Program-made: the position numbers and the translations under genes
Source of the DNA: Branchiostoma lanceolatum
Taxonomy: Eukaryota > Chordata > Leptocardii > Amphioxiformes > Branchiostomatidae
Assembly: GCF_035083965.1 (NCBI RefSeq)
Contig: NC_089726.1
Coordinates: 11,785,501-11,849,500, forward strand
DNA length: 64,000 nucleotides
Reading direction: 5' to 3'
Shown here: positions 22,058 to 35,800 of the stretch, piece after piece
Layout of the letters: every line of letters begins with the position of its first letter
Numbering within the stretch: the stretch's first letter is position 1
Notes under the pieces: model-generated
What the model was told of the DNA's origin: nothing
Databases searched by the model: none
Seen by the model: the letters and a program-made list of their open reading frames with translations, nothing else

Positions 22058-25000
22058 AGCTGATACTATTGACTACATACCATGGATCAAAAGGCGTGCG
22101 ACGCACATGACTGACATGTTCTCCTAAATATGTTTTACCAAACGCTTCTTAAGTGAGTTGTTGTGCCTCATACAAATGGCCAGTCGACTTATCGCGGCAT
22201 CCGGGCGTTCAGTGAGGCAACCGTCAACAAACAGGTGAGACGGGACAATACCTGGGATTTGTCCCCCTTGACTTACCATTGCTTACCAGGACAACCTGAA
22301 TGTCAGAGCGGCTGAGCCAAGTGAACACCGTGACAACAGCTGAAGGTGTGTGACAAGAAAAACGCTCGGCATGATTGATTGTACACGTACCAAAACATCG
22401 CCGCATACCTCCGACTCTACAGGCACTATTATCCCAGTATTGCTTACCCATGTTCCAGTATAAAGCTAGCACAGTTAGTCAGTTCAGGGTCATGTACATC
22501 TGCAGCTACAGAGAAGAGGAATTCACGGTCACCGACGTTCACACAGTACAGTTGTGTTTCTACAGGTGTTAGTGTGTGTACCGTGTAGCAGCTATACAGG
22601 TATGGCACCCAGGCTCTTAGTTGTAACAGTTGACGGGATTAGGGGATTAGTTGAAAGTTACCTCTAATACTTACCGTATTACTGTCTGAGTTATAATGGG
22701 GGTTAGAAGTTAGACGTCAGGGCATGTACAGTCCTTCCAATGTGACGTTGACACGGGTGGCTTCGTCTTTGTGGGAGGGCGAGTATTTTTGAGTGTACAG
22801 GAAAAATATTTGCAGTAGAAACTGTTGATTCAAACACAACGTGCCTACAGTGGTGGCAAGTAGCCGGAGCTAGGGTACCCTACAGTTTGTGAAAGTGTCC
22901 AATAATTGTCAAGTCTCAATTCAAGGGCTTCAGAGCCATTTAGAGACCTAGAAGGGGAAGGAGATCACAGAAACCGACACGGAAAGGGTTGTATTTGTAT
23001 AGGGAAAGTACACTTCATGTATCCGCAATCGTTCCTCGGCATTGATTTATTATTGTCGTCTTAAGAAAGAGCAGTCTCCAACTTGACTGACGCATTTGTT
23101 GTGCTTGGAAATTTGAAATCGTTGAAAGCGAGGGCAAGGCACGTAGAGTGGCGACAGGCGTCACACGCGGGACAGGTGCGCTTATGGACGGCATGTTCAC
23201 CACTGATTACTGAAAGGGAGTTGCCGACAACTTGCCATCGGAACGACGTACAACTCGAGAAATGTTCAGCAGGAAAGAGACAGCCACGACAACACGAAGC
23301 AGGATCTAATATAACATGTATATATACTATAGAGACAGTCTTATAAGATACATACAACAAATATTTTGCAGCAGTTTTAAAGACAGGTATAGTGTACACG
23401 TTTTCGTGGAGATCATAGAAGCGGCTTGTTAAACTGTATCAAAGAATAAAACTCTGGTCCAAATAAAGACTAATTTTCTTGACTAAAGATAAGCGAACTG
23501 TCGCCAGCTGAGATTTGGTGCTATGTGTGGCGACACGGAGCGAGTGACGTAATACTAGGCACGGTACATTTGCACTGTCCACAATGTGGTTTGCGACTCT
23601 GGACGGACTCAAGATTGATCGGTACAAATATAGTCCTGACATAGTGAGGAATTGGAATATTTAGATCATTAATCTCCCAGGGGAAAGGACATTATCTCTC
23701 TATGTGCCACAAGGCAAATTCCCTTTCACATAATTACTTCAGCAAACGAAGACTTGTTTCGGGCGAAGTAATGTGTTTATTGTGGTGCTTTTGTTTACCA
23801 GCAAACAATTTACTCAAAAACATGACTATTATTCCAGTGGATAATCTTTTCCCCCTAATTTTCACATGTTTATATTGTTGTCATGGCACAACCTGCTGTT
23901 TTAAAAGTTGTGTTGCATATAATTAACGTTACATCGTGACATAAGTGCTGACCCAACAGGTAAACAATCATGCCTTAATCCTTGAAATACAGAATGTGAT
24001 TACAGGCGCCCGTAGGATTTCTTCAGTTCTCGTTACAAAAACATATCAGATACAAATCTCATAGTAATGTTTTCTCTTACTTTCTATACCGTGTTTCTAT
24101 TTAAGGATTGTAGACATGTAATTAAAAAGTAGAATAACAAGTCTTAAGTATCTTGTGACGTAGATTCCAGCGATATACAATAGCTCCCTATAGCCCCGCG
24201 ATATACGACGACGACAGAGTTAAGATAGAATGAGCCCACGGGATTTTTTATGGAGCAAAAAAACTTTCCGTGTCAAATGAGCAGGAAAACACCTGTGCGC
24301 CAGGTAATCCTATGCTTGCACACCCCCCTGAGGTAGGAAAGTGGTTTCGAGTGCACTTAATCACACCGCATGGTCTCCTAGATGTTGTTCAGCTCCGCCA
24401 TTGCGGCTATTACCCCCTTTGTGCGCGGCCCAATACTACACGGCGTGTTAGTTTTACACTGCGCGAACCTCAATAGAACCCCGGATTAAAGGGGTAGCCG
24501 TGGGTCCGTGATGACGCAAAGAAAAGGTTAGGGCAACACGGACTATTGACCACTCCGGGTGGCTGTTTGCGAGCTGTCAGACCACACAATGTAGAATGTT
24601 TGCAGGACGAACTGATCAAATCTGCAATAATGAGCGCTCAAAACTCTTGGTGTCATCAGATGTAAAAGTCTCAGTTATAGCATTGTCGGTAGATTATTTG
24701 ATGTTCGAAGTTTTATAATAAATGACATAACCTTCGAAAACTGGGTCGGATTCGAAAGACATTGTCTGCTTGTGATATGTATGTCGTGTGTTTGGTCGTG
24801 TTTCTCTACCATACTATATCACCGAACGTTATTGAAAGATAGACATCGAAAAATTATACGTTGGAATATCAAATGCGTCCTTTATAGCGACAATATTCCT
24901 TAATGGTCAAGCATATATAGTGTTGTGTTTTGTTGCTATGCCAATATGTCAAATTGACAAATCTGAAGTCTAATCAGACAGCCACATGACAACGCCATCG

Positions 25001-25173
25001 GCCATACCGTGTTCTATTTTCCAGCCAGTGCTTCCTCTATCCTGGAACAAAAAGAACCCTGGGCCCTGGATTATAAGGATTACTTCAGGATTAGTATTGC
25101 CTCCTTGACTGACGTAAATGAAATTATAGAAATGAGGTCGTGATATATCCTTTTCTGGAATATGAAACTACAG

Positions 25174-25263
25174 CCTGCCACGGTTGAGAACTGGGTTACT
25201 TATCATAGCCAAGCTCAGAACTAGGTTACTCATATTTGCCACGGTTGAGAACTGGGTTATGCA
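25174..25263. repeat. three tandem ~36-bp units (GAGAACTGGGTTAC)
   Basis: GCCACGGTTGAGAACTGGGT recurs, with a more diverged unit between (GCCAAGCTCAGAACTAGGTT). It is short and intergenic. Confidence 0.75.
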
Positions 25264-25662
25264 AATTAACTAAATGCGGAGTATCAGTAGAAGATAAGCT
25301 AATTTCAGCATTTTTCTGACATTATCTTCTTATCATCAAGACTTATGGTATGGATTTATTTGGATATGACATTCAAAACTCCGCATGTGGTCGATAGGAC
25401 TATCTTAATGGATATGCATTATGATAAGCATAAACCTTAAACAAAACGTAGAACATTTAAACTCCAAATGGAATTTTGAAGGGTTTCATAACGTTGTCCC
25501 TCTTAGTCTTTGAAAATGGTAAAGACTTCGTTATATAGAAGTTGAGTCGACATGTGTAAAATGATTATAACGTTTCTGTCAAGTCTACGTTTTAGAAAAC
25601 CACCTGCTCTTACAGGTACATGCAGCTATACAGGAGACTGGTAAATGTGTACCACACAATCA

Positions 25663-25668
25663 TTTATT
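25663..25668 (-). terminator. poly(A) signal of the Rieske oxygenase gene
   Basis: AATAAA on the minus strand about 95 bp after the stop codon, a normal spacing. Confidence 0.6.
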
Positions 25669-25760
25669 TAGTTGTCAGACAGTAGGGAAAAGCGTGTACA
25701 AATGTGTCAGACTTTGAAAAACGTTCATTCGGACTTAAAGACACAGATAATGCGTCATTT

Positions 25761-28613
25761 TCACGTCTCAAGTCCCTTTCTGAGCTCCGTCCCCAGGAAG
25801 ACGTGAAACATGTGTACACCATGTTCTATGGTGGGCAGGTACCGCCCTACGTCATAGGCAGAGGACGACAGTCCCTTCTGTACACTCTCACAGATGCCAT
25901 TATCCTCCTTCTGGACCTGGTCACTGTCCTTCAAACTCGTCTCCACAAACCCCGCCAGCTCCTTGTCGCTGGTGTTCTTGACGAAGTCTTCCTCTAAGAA
26001 GTAGTCCATGACTATCCGTGTCCGGTCGGCGGCCAGGGGGAGGAGCAGGTTCGTGTCCAGCCACGGGCCGTAGCGGTTAACGGCGAGGTTCGGGAAGACG
26101 TTTGCTACGATGTACCCCGCCTGGCCGTAACGCTGGCCCTCTGTAGACTGCTCGTTGTCCTTCACTCCTAGACCGGTCTGGTGGAAGAAAAACGGTATAA
26201 AAAAGGTAAGAGTTTTGAATGAATGTCAATACATTTATATAGCATTCGTGTACTATCTATGACGTTACATATTCATAAATCAAATGTCATCGAGATAGTT
26301 ATTTCGCGAATACATACTATAATGGTGAAGAGTATCAGAGGTATTCGTAATTTATGTCTGTAGATGTCCAATACTGAAGAATGAATGTGGGTATGAACAA
26401 TAAGTTTCTATCCAACATTCCGTACCATTTTGCTGTATAGTTCGGTTGCTTCCACCTTGGTGGAGGGCAAGTCTACGATCTTGGCCAGATATTTGTGAAC
26501 ATACTCCACATGTGAATTGTGGTCCTGTGCATTCTCCACCAATAATTTCCAGTTACACCTGTAGGCACAGATACTATAATTCAGTGCATCTAGACAAAGT
26601 AACAGGTAGCAATATGGTATAACATGTAATGACAATCCAAGCAACATTAAATACAGACGCGCCCCCAATCTTCTGAATTTGGTACTGCAAGTCACGCAAC
26701 GAAGCTGTACAGCATACATGTACAACAGACAGTGAGAGAGTTGTAGTATTAGTGGAAGGGCGCTACATATTGTTACATCCCATTGATATTCAACTTGAAG
26801 AGATATACATGGATCTTGCAAGTAGAAATAGTGTTTAAGTGAGCCAAACCTTTCGATTACTAACGATTATAGTATCAATACTTGTTAATGAAACGTAATC
26901 AACATTTAACGCACTTGGTGTCATAAACGCGCCGACAAATGTGCCTCATCCCATGTGCGAAGCCCCGAGTGTCGAGTTGCTGTAGTAACGGTGACGTTAT
27001 CCCCTCGAAGTCTCCCCTGCCGTCTCCCTCCAGCTGCATCAGCACTACCGGGCCCCACGTCCTCACCGCTACGGGCTTCAGGCCGTTCTCTCGCGCAGAG
27101 AAGTTCTTTATGCCGCGGAGCCGCAGAGCTTTCGACAACCTGTGGATGGAAGTAGGGCTTGATTACAAACAACGACGACGACAATATGCTAACAACAAAC
27201 AAACAACCAAACGAACAAGTAAACAGAAGAAGAATTGAGGAAAAGGGAATCTCAGTTGTACCGCATGTATACGACAAACGGACTGATCTAACAAAGACGT
27301 TTTGTGAGCCACTTTATTTCAACTAGGCCACCATTTACCAATCGTCCAATCATCATTGGTCTAATTTCAGTACAAAGAGAATGAGAAGTGTCTAACCTGC
27401 CGTCCAGCCTGTATGTCCATCCATGGTAGCAGCAGGTGAAGAGTTGAGCCTGCCCCTCCTCCTGCTGCACCACGATGTTAGCCCGATGGCGGCACACGTT
27501 ATAGAAGGCCCGCAGCTGGTCAGAGTGGTCTCGCACCACCACAAACGGGTCATTTCCAAGTACACCTATGAGGAAATACTAGTAAACGAGATTTGTATAG
27601 ATGGATCATGGCCAAAAATGTTCCGGCCATCCGAGAAGGAATGCGTGCATTTTAAACAAGACTACTAAAGGTCTTGCTACATATCTGTCTACGTAGTCAT
27701 GGATCCAACGTGGCATTGTTCTTTTTGTCATGATAAAGTTATCATTCTTGTGGCATTATTTCTACAAACCTGTGAAGAACTGTCCAGGTCTCGCTACTTG
27801 ATCAGCCACGCCCACGGCTACCCAGTTCCGCCGGAACACCGTTCTCATTTCCAGGTCGTACAGACGTTCATCTGTGTACCTGCAACAACATTTCCCTTTA
27901 ACTTGAAAATTGACGATTAAAAAACTTCAATCCAATGATGGAACCCTGACGTAAGACTAAGTTTAGTTCTTGTTCAAAAGTGCCATCTAGCGGCATAGTT
28001 TGAATGTGCAGCACACAACTAACTTCGAACCCTGACCCGAGGAGCAGTTTGTTGTTTTCACTGACGAATGTGACGATGTATGCATGCATGGTTATATTCA
28101 GACTGACAACGACGAGGTACAACCAAGGCACACAATTTTAGTCAACCAGTAGCATTGTGTACGTTTGCTGTGTGCTACATGATCTCCGTTCGTGGCAGAA
28201 AATAACCCCCTCTTGCAAAATGTTCTTTACCCCGCCATCTTGTAGGGTAAACAGTGGCTTTATCATGTGTAAAAAGGTCCCCATGCTTACAGTTGCGTTA
28301 TAGGAGTGATCGTCTTTTATTTCAAAAGCTGCTTATATTGTCCTGTTTTAAAAATCAGGAGAAGATATTATGGTCGCTGTCGGGAAGTTGAGCTATATTT
28401 TCCTTACCAGCTAGCAGGAGGCGTGGTGGCTTCGTCAATAGGGGTTTCCAAACAGAACTTGTGAACCTCCGTGGTCACAGAGGAACCCGTGGTGGACAGA
28501 GGCTTGGTGAACACCTGTAGGAAGGGTGTCAAGACTGGAGGAAGACGTTTCACGAAAGTACTGCCAATTCTGTACAACCCTGCCATGATGGCACGGTCCC
28601 CGGACAGAGTCAT
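25761..28613 (-). CDS. Rieske non-heme iron oxygenase, choline-monooxygenase-like, mitochondrial-type N terminus
   Basis: Exons in coding order: 28408-28613, 27770-27879, 27397-27565, 26915-27139, 26426-26558, 25761-26177; 419 aa. The first exon encodes a basic, amphipathic start (MAGLYRIGSTFVKRLPP), which suggests mitochondrial import. The Rieske centre is C130-x-H132 and C150-x2-H153 (CRHR, CCYHGWTY). The catalytic iron motif is ENAQDHNSHVEYVH, with D249 as the bridging residue and H253 and H258 as ligands; the third ligand is probably the Asp in QKEDNGICES. The Ring_hydroxyl_A C-terminal half includes ANVFPNLAVNRYGPW and SSSAYDVGRYLP. The layout and motifs resemble plant choline monooxygenase, which makes betaine aldehyde from choline. 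Most animals use choline dehydrogenase instead, so the substrate here is uncertain. It is not of the Neverland or CMAH type. Confidence 0.9.
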
Positions 28614-29379
28614 TATGTTCTAGTTATTGGGCTGTGATTCTGATATCTGACGCTAGAAGGTGCTGTCTTTGGTGTAAGTGGGTTTCGGCAACGGTACCAG
28701 TCCTATGAAATAATTATTTTCCTGGGTAAATGTTGGTCAGAATTGTCCAGTTTTCTGCTAGGGAGGGCAGAAGAATGTGAATTTAAAAAATCTGGCCAAA
28801 ATAGGTGATTTTTGTCATGTTTTGATCTCGGATTGACCTTTGAACCCTTTTCTTATGGTTGGACTGATATATTAGGAGGGGGGGGGGATCCTGGTCTCGT
28901 CTGAAACTTCTGTCTTTAGCTCGTTAGAATGCTGGAGTTGAACTGCTGCGTTTTTTTTACCTAAAGCAACCTGACAAATCCAGCTTTGCAGGGGTGGTAA
29001 AGATTTGAGGTTTGAAATGTAGATACATGTGTTTTCAAGTGATTGTTTTTGATGGCTTAACCATGTGTGGCATAGGAAAGTCCATTTGGAGGTCCCTCAC
29101 CCTACGTGGGAAAATGACGCAAGATAACGAAAATAGAGTTAACGTTATACATCTAACAAATCAGATGGTTATTTTTTCTACATCTTTCTGTTGAAATATT
29201 GCATGCTTGTCTCCCACCTTAAAGATTAATATTAGATTCGTGACTGCCACTGGCTTGTTACAATTCCCGTATTTGGCATCCACTTACTGATTATATAGTG
29301 CAAGTGCATAACTACCAGAAATCATCACTTTAACCTATCACAAATAACTCAACTCAATGGTTTATCATTGTAAAGCAGA

Positions 29380-29385
29380 TTTATT
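29380..29385 (-). terminator. poly(A) signal of PEBP gene
   Basis: AATAAA (minus strand) about 180 bp after the PEBP stop codon. Confidence 0.6.
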
Positions 29386-29547
29386 GATGCATTTGCATGT
29401 CGACGTCCTACATCGAGGTTTAAAACAAAACCTTTTTGTCATTAAACGAAAGCGTAAAATATCATTTCGTTTACCACATAAGTTAACAACAGAATAATGT
29501 TAGCCTGTTATGATTATACACTAGCTCGGATATCTTTACAAAGTTCT

Positions 29548-29561
29548 GTTGCCATGGTTAC
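29548..29561. promoter_or_regulatory. X-box-like palindrome just past the PEBP stop
   Basis: GTTGCCATGGTTAC fits an RFX X-box with one weak half. It lies two bases downstream of the PEBP stop codon, which is an odd place for a promoter element, so it may be chance. Confidence 0.3.
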
Positions 29562-29563
29562 GG

Positions 29564-31128
29564 TTAGAAGCCTAGTTGTTTGTGGAGGATGGGCACGTAG
29601 TCGTCATACTGGGACTGGAACAGGTTTCCCGCCACGGGCGCGCCCAGGTTGTACTTCTTGGCGAAGTCACGAGCGCTAAACTTCCCCCTGGAAAGGGAAA
29701 AAAAACGACTGTAAGATACACTTAGACTTAGTGATGAACATGTCATCTCTTGTCTTCATGATTTCACGAGAAAAATATTTCACGATAATTGAATAACAAA
29801 GCACTATGTTAGGACCTGACTGAAGTAGAGAAAAGACATGTTATGTTTACCTGTGTTCCCCGGAGGTGTTGGTAAGTTTGGGCTCGCTGTCACAAGAGAT
29901 CTTACCGGGCTGCTTGTACACCAGATAGACGTAACGGTGCAGGCCTGGGGTGGAAAGAGGTGAAGTAAATTTAGTGTATGACACTTCAGTATGCAATCAA
30001 TGTCTACTAGTTAACGTTATATATATATAGCTATATGATGTTGAAACTTGAATTGAAAATTCTATCGCACAAAGACATACAAGCTTTCTCAATGCCCTGT
30101 TCTGTATCCTCAGACATTGAACTTACCTGTGTCCTTAGGTGGCCCCGCCCCAACGAACTGAGACAGCTCCTCACCCTTACTGACGTCATTTCCGGGGATG
30201 TTGGCCACCAGCCAATGGTGCCACTCTCTGTATTCCGGGTTGGCACGGCTGGGCGCGTCAGGATCTGAAACCGTCAAAGTCATCGCACAGTTAGGCAAAG
30301 CTGTGTTACTGCATGTCTTGACTGAGAAGAGGGCTAGAGCGTCATCGAAACTGAAACTCTACCACGCAGATGACTGAGAAGTCACAAGACAAGCCTGAAG
30401 AAAGAGGAACTCAATATGCAGTTGACTCGCATGATACTTTCACTTCGAACCTTAATGCTGGCGACTTTTACCACCCTTCCCCCAACAGACATCCCCCATT
30501 CTGTCTCATACTGTCACTCCCAGCTTTTTGCCCAATCTATTCTGCTGTCATCCTCCCTCATTCCTCTGTGACCACTAACGTTAGCTTTCCCATTCTGCTG
30601 TTCAATTCCCCCTATCTTCTCTCACATGCAATTCTTCCAACACTACCAGCCCTTCTAGTCAATTTATAAACGGGCGAGGGGAGGTAACGCTACCCACCTG
30701 TTAGAATGAGAGTGTAGAACGCTCCCGGTTCGCTGTCCCACTTCAGAACCGTGGGCTTGTCCTTCACCTACGATATACAGAAAGAAAAAACCTGTATCAC
30801 AATTCAGCGTTCTTCAATTCTAAGCAATGGTGTCGTGTTTTACAATGCAAGGACTCAAGTGCAGTATCACATTTGAATCGAAAGGAAACAATCTCGTACC
30901 TGGGTTGGAGTCAGCTCGTTCCCAAGGTCCACCGTCTGCCCTCCATACTGAACCTGTTAAAAGAAACTTGCTCGGTCAGTCAGAAATCCCCACCGGTACA
31001 ATTTACAAAAATGTTTGCAACCAGTAAGTCAACATGTACTTGATTAGTATATATAGTCATTTTCCTACCTCCAAAACGCCCTTCGGTGCCGCGTCTATCA
31101 CATCTGGTACTACACCGTGCTTCTCCAT
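29564..31128 (-). CDS. phosphatidylethanolamine-binding protein (PEBP/RKIP family)
   Basis: Exons in coding order: 31069-31128, 30900-30953, 30698-30767, 30127-30264, 29851-29944, 29564-29687; 179 aa, close to human PEBP1 (187 aa). The ligand-binding signatures are [23 protein letters not shown] and [12 protein letters not shown], and the C terminus [17 protein letters not shown] is family-typical. The protein has no signal peptide, so it is presumably cytosolic. PEBPs bind phospholipid head groups and can act on kinase signalling; which role holds here is unknown. All introns are GT-AG and the phases agree. Confidence 0.95.
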
Positions 31129-32826
31129 TGTCTCAGTGTGAGCGGTAGGTACTGGTTAGACTTCTGGTCGTGGGTTTGTCAAGACTAAGCACAGGTCGGA
31201 AATTGAACTCCTTAAAAAGCTGTCTGCTTCATCACGTGATCAGCTAGGCGAATCAGAGATCGTTGTATGTCCAGGCCGTCGGTTGGTCAGCCTGACAAAG
31301 AGCTGATCTCATACTGGAAACCACCTTGTCATTTCCTTGTGATGCAATCCTTCACCTAGCGACGAAAGCCGCGTGGCAAAGTGGGGTACAGCTGTCATTA
31401 GCCAGCTGGCTTCACAAGTACGGGTTTCTTTCCGTTCCAAGAAGGGAGTTGATATGGCACAACATTTCCTCTTCCGAGAACTGGTTTCGAGTATGTCATA
31501 GTACGTGTCTGGGCAGAGCACCCTCGAACAGTCGTGCATGAAAGAATTGATTTTGTCAAGTATTATTTTTGATCAAATGACCGAAACTGTGAAGCCATTA
31601 CACTCGGTCACAAGAGAGTCTTGTGAGTCCTTGAGACCACTTAAATGAGGTCATTTATCTGCTCGTTTTAGATCTTTGTAACTTTGCAGGCTAGGTTGCG
31701 TCTGGGTGTAACCCAATATAACCGACTGTATTCGTCAGGATTCTAGTTTCAATCAGACTTCTTTGGGACTGAAAGAACAGTTGAAATTTACCAAATAGAA
31801 TGTGTATTTTGCAAGGAAATTGAACATTAGATGATTGTCGACGGAAAAAAAAGCAACTGGGGCCCAAAGACTTCTCCGGTAGTCTAACTCCTCGGAAAAA
31901 TTGTTCATCGCTGTTTTACTAGTATAAAGCGTCTGCTATTTATTTCAGACATGACGGAGACTGAACCCAGTCAATTTTAGGGGACTGCAACACGGATCAC
32001 TAGGTCACCACTATCAGACACATTTACGTCTCTATAGTTCACAAGTTGGTAGTAAGAATATATCATTCAAAAACATCAATCCCCATTACAAATGGCACAC
32101 GACCTCCCATTGGCTGACGCCGACGAAAAGCAATCTAGGGCGAAGAATAGAGATAGAGATGTGCTGAGAGAGGGGTGCGGCTGAGCGTGCTCCGTATATG
32201 CTCCCACTACTGTACATCTAGCCAATTATGGATCAGAACATTCAATAAGATTCATCCATTGTAATTTTTACATGCGTTTATTTAGTCCTTGAATCATTGA
32301 CATAATACATATAGCATGACGATCATAAACCTTTATAGGACCATTCGCAGGACCAACATATTACTTGTAGTAAGGAAATGATAACTGTTATCAATGTCAG
32401 TTACGGAAAAGATGTACAGTTGCTGATATGAATGCTTTTATTGTACCTCAAACAACGCTCCAATAACAAACAGTATTTATGTCTACTTTAACCTTTCTAC
32501 AAGTCTGATCATGTTCTTATTTTACAAGTAAAGCCTAAAAATATACCATCATTCAGTCATGTATGCCGATTGCTGAGTTAGGAAGCATGGTATTACCAAG
32601 AAAACGACGCAACCGTCACTAGAACTAAGGGATGAATAGATGCAACCTTCACCTCACTGGTATTGTCACTGAAGTAACGTATAATCTATCCTTATAACAT
32701 AGGGTACAGATATATTCAGTATTTACACTTCACAGCCGCTATAGCCATAAGCTCTTTTTGTAAAAGCTTTTACGTACGCCAGCGGGTGTTCAATTTCATT
32801 TGTTTCTCTCTGAGACGACTATGATT
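31129..32826. other. intergenic between PEBP and the downstream fusion gene
   Basis: No exon seen. Contains the PEBP promoter side and the 3' UTR of the fusion gene, with minus-strand AATAAA at 32437-32442 and 32277-32282. Confidence 0.5.
32437..32442 (-). terminator. poly(A) signal candidate, fusion gene A
   Basis: AATAAA (minus) about 390 bp after the stop; a second at 32277-32282. Which is used cannot be told. Confidence 0.4.
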
Positions 32827-35800
32827 TTAAGATTTTAAGTTCAGGAGATTGGTAGTTGAGAATGCTAGAGAGTTAGCCGTATCATCGGTACCACCGACGA
32901 CCGCCACCTGCGGGGAAGCGCCGATGTCCGAGTCGTCGTCCTGGGCATGCGCCACGACTCCCGCCAGGCCTGACGCGACGTCCCGGACGACGTCGACGCG
33001 AGTTCGCGCCGCGTTGGTGGACCCGTAGTGACGGCGTGGGGTGCTGTTGTTACGTCTTCCCGCCGAACCGCTTCTGCCGTGACGCCGACGAACGGAGTCG
33101 AAGATACCGATGACTTGTGCCCTGGGCACGATGCCGACCCGAAAGAAGCCGAGCTCACCCTCGTCAATCTTCGCACAGTTCACGACCGTCGAGGCGACGT
33201 TCTCGGGTGATGGCCCATCACACAGTACTCCGTCCACCTACGGGTTAATGACAACAAAACCACAGGAGTCTTTATTGATGAATTGCGCAAGAGCACAAAC
33301 ACTTTCTCTGGAAAAAATGACGCTTTTTGCCTTTTCTGTTCTTCACTGCTGTATTTGTGAGCCTGAAGTAAAAATAATGTACAAATAGAAAGTTGCAATA
33401 ATAACTTTTTGCACTCACGTTGTCTCCGAGCTTGGCCCGCACCTGCGAGTGGTGCGTGGTGTCTGCCTCCCCGGACGGGTTAGCGGAGGTCACGGCGATC
33501 GGCCCCACCAGGTCAATCAGGTGGGTGGCGACCGTGCAGTCTGGGATGCGGATGGCGATGCTCTCAGGGGTGCCGATGTAGCGGGCGGAGTCTCCCAGCC
33601 CAAACCTGTCCAGCCACGGACCTGGAAGGCACAAATAGTAGTTCTCAACAATAGGAGGCAATGTGTCCTAGACGATAAAAGACTCGTTGTATTACCGAAA
33701 AATTCTTGGATTATCCATGAACACCTGTTATAGATTTAATTCACGTTAACTTTGGAAACTATCTATATGGGGTTTACATGGAAACGTACCTCTCTTGATA
33801 ACGAGGCTGATGGAGGACGGCCACACCTCCTTCATGAAGTCCCACAGGAGCGGTCCGAACTCCTCCCTGGCTAGCTCCAGCTGACTCAACTGTAACAAAG
33901 GAGATCGAACTTTATTTAGTAAGTGTTTCTTCCCTATTCAGCAATCATATGATAACGTTTTGTTAATCATGTTTGATACATCTACAAAGACCCGAAATGC
34001 CTGTGCTCACCTGTGAGATCCATATGGACATGGGTCTCTCCTCCGCTTGTTTCTTGGTGCGGTAGGCCCTCTCCACGGCGGCAGGACGGTTACAGGCCGC
34101 CACCAGCACGTACACGGTGTCTGTCGGCATGCCGCAGATCCCGCCGTCTTTCATCAGTTCTGTAAGACATGACGGGTACAGGTCATGAACAAAGGTTCTA
34201 AAGTGTCGCTGTCTTACAAAAACGCATCTTCTACAAATGTAATTCAAAAGACACTGACTAAACGATAACAATTTAGCTGCAAATCAAGAAAAGAAAAACG
34301 ATGTACCAACCTGCGATTTGTTTGACACCATTTGCCTTCCTGGCGTCCGCCATGACACACCCCTGTTCCCCACCCCTGTCGCTGCGCCCCCTCCCCAGGG
34401 TCAGGAGCGGGCTCCCCAGGGACATCACCTCCTCCCCACACATACCGTTCAGCAGGTGCACACAGAAACAGTACACGCACACCGCGCCAAACACACACAT
34501 CACCACCAGTTCAAAGTACTGACTAGTCTGGACGCCTAGCGCGTCTAACAGGAACAGCACACAAACCACCTCAAACACCACGGACAGGACAAACCACGCC
34601 TTGTTGATCACCACAGACAAGAAGATGACAAACAAATTGAAGAGAAGAAAAGATGCGGCTCCTGCCGCCACACCGAGGCCTTCACTGCCTCTATAGACTC
34701 CAGAGTACCTGACAGACCCCCACAACAGCCACATCATGCTGTACACCATGAACGCCGTGCTCTCGAACGTCTTCCCGCGGGAGAAGCTGATGGTTCCCGC
34801 CACAAACTGGATGACTCCTCCCGGCACGATCACCCAGGGGAGGACCAGAGACTTGTTCCCGGTAGACAACAGTGCCACAGCTAGAGCTGTCACGGCATTG
34901 GATAGAAATCCCAGCGTGTCCGCGCTGGCGTACTTCGAGTAGCCGAGAATTTCGTTTGACGTGGAAACATTATCAGTGGTTGAGCTGGACGGTAAACTCT
35001 CATAGCCCTGCCGAGCACATCGGCAGCGGGAGAAGAGCCCTCGCAACGACTCCTGGGGTAGAAGACTCCTCCCGACGGGTACTAGAGTTCTCCGAAAAGC
35101 AGAGTTCAGCGCCAAAGCAAACGTACAGTAAAGGGAGATCAACAGTAACAAAATACTGGCAATACCGAGATAGGTACTGTTCAATCCTGTAGTGGGAAGG
35201 GAAAGGACCAGAATGGCAAAGCAGAGGTTGTAGACCACATCAGAGATGGTTTGGGTGAAGGAAAGAAGGAAGAAGACAAGGAAGATGAGAACGAGAATGG
35301 ATGAAGCTAGGAAAGGAGGTGCCAGCTCGGCCTTCCCCCACAGCGTACTGAGGAAGCCATAGGTTATTCCCAGCCAGAATGTGCTGGACAAGGAGAACAC
35401 AGCCCCGTGGAACACGTCCTCTCGTCTGAAGGACACAACAGAAACCAGTAGCTGGGCAAGGCCCGCTAGCGCCATCCACGGCGTTGCCTGATTAACAGAA
35501 CGGGTAGCGCCTACGAAGAACAGCGCTAGTACACAGGTAGGAATCATATTCATAGTATATGCAAACGACAGGACATCGTTCTTGACGACTTGGTCATCTT
35601 CTTCGTCTGTCTCTTGTCTTTTATTTCTCATACCAGGCAGACTTACACCGTTACCTGTGCAGTGCGACACTGTCAAACCAACGACGTAGTAAAGCCCCAG
35701 TAACACAGGCAGTGCCTGATAGCAGGCTGCGCCCCATCTTCCCGCCGGATAGAACAAGGCTACAATCTCCATAACCATGGAAAAACTAAGCAGAAAACAG

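Larger units (their letters stand above)
22058..25760. other. intergenic, no gene seen
   Basis: 3.7 kb without a supported exon on either strand. A fragment near 22603 (ATGGCACCCAGGCT) matches one end of the small element at 36590-36660. Three degenerate tandem units lie at 25174-25263, and a minus-strand AATAAA for the Rieske gene is at 25663-25668. Confidence 0.5.
28614..29563. other. spacer between Rieske gene start and PEBP stop
   Basis: Contains the presumed Rieske gene promoter, a poly-G run near 28877-28886 and the PEBP 3' UTR with AATAAA on the minus strand at 29380-29385. No further gene. Confidence 0.55.

Noticed and set aside
25174-25263. Short regular repeats as a CRISPR-like array
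   Set aside because: Only three degenerate units, no constant spacers, and the host is an animal.
29548-29561. X-box at the PEBP stop as a real promoter element
   Set aside because: No gene starts nearby on either strand; kept only as a low-confidence site.
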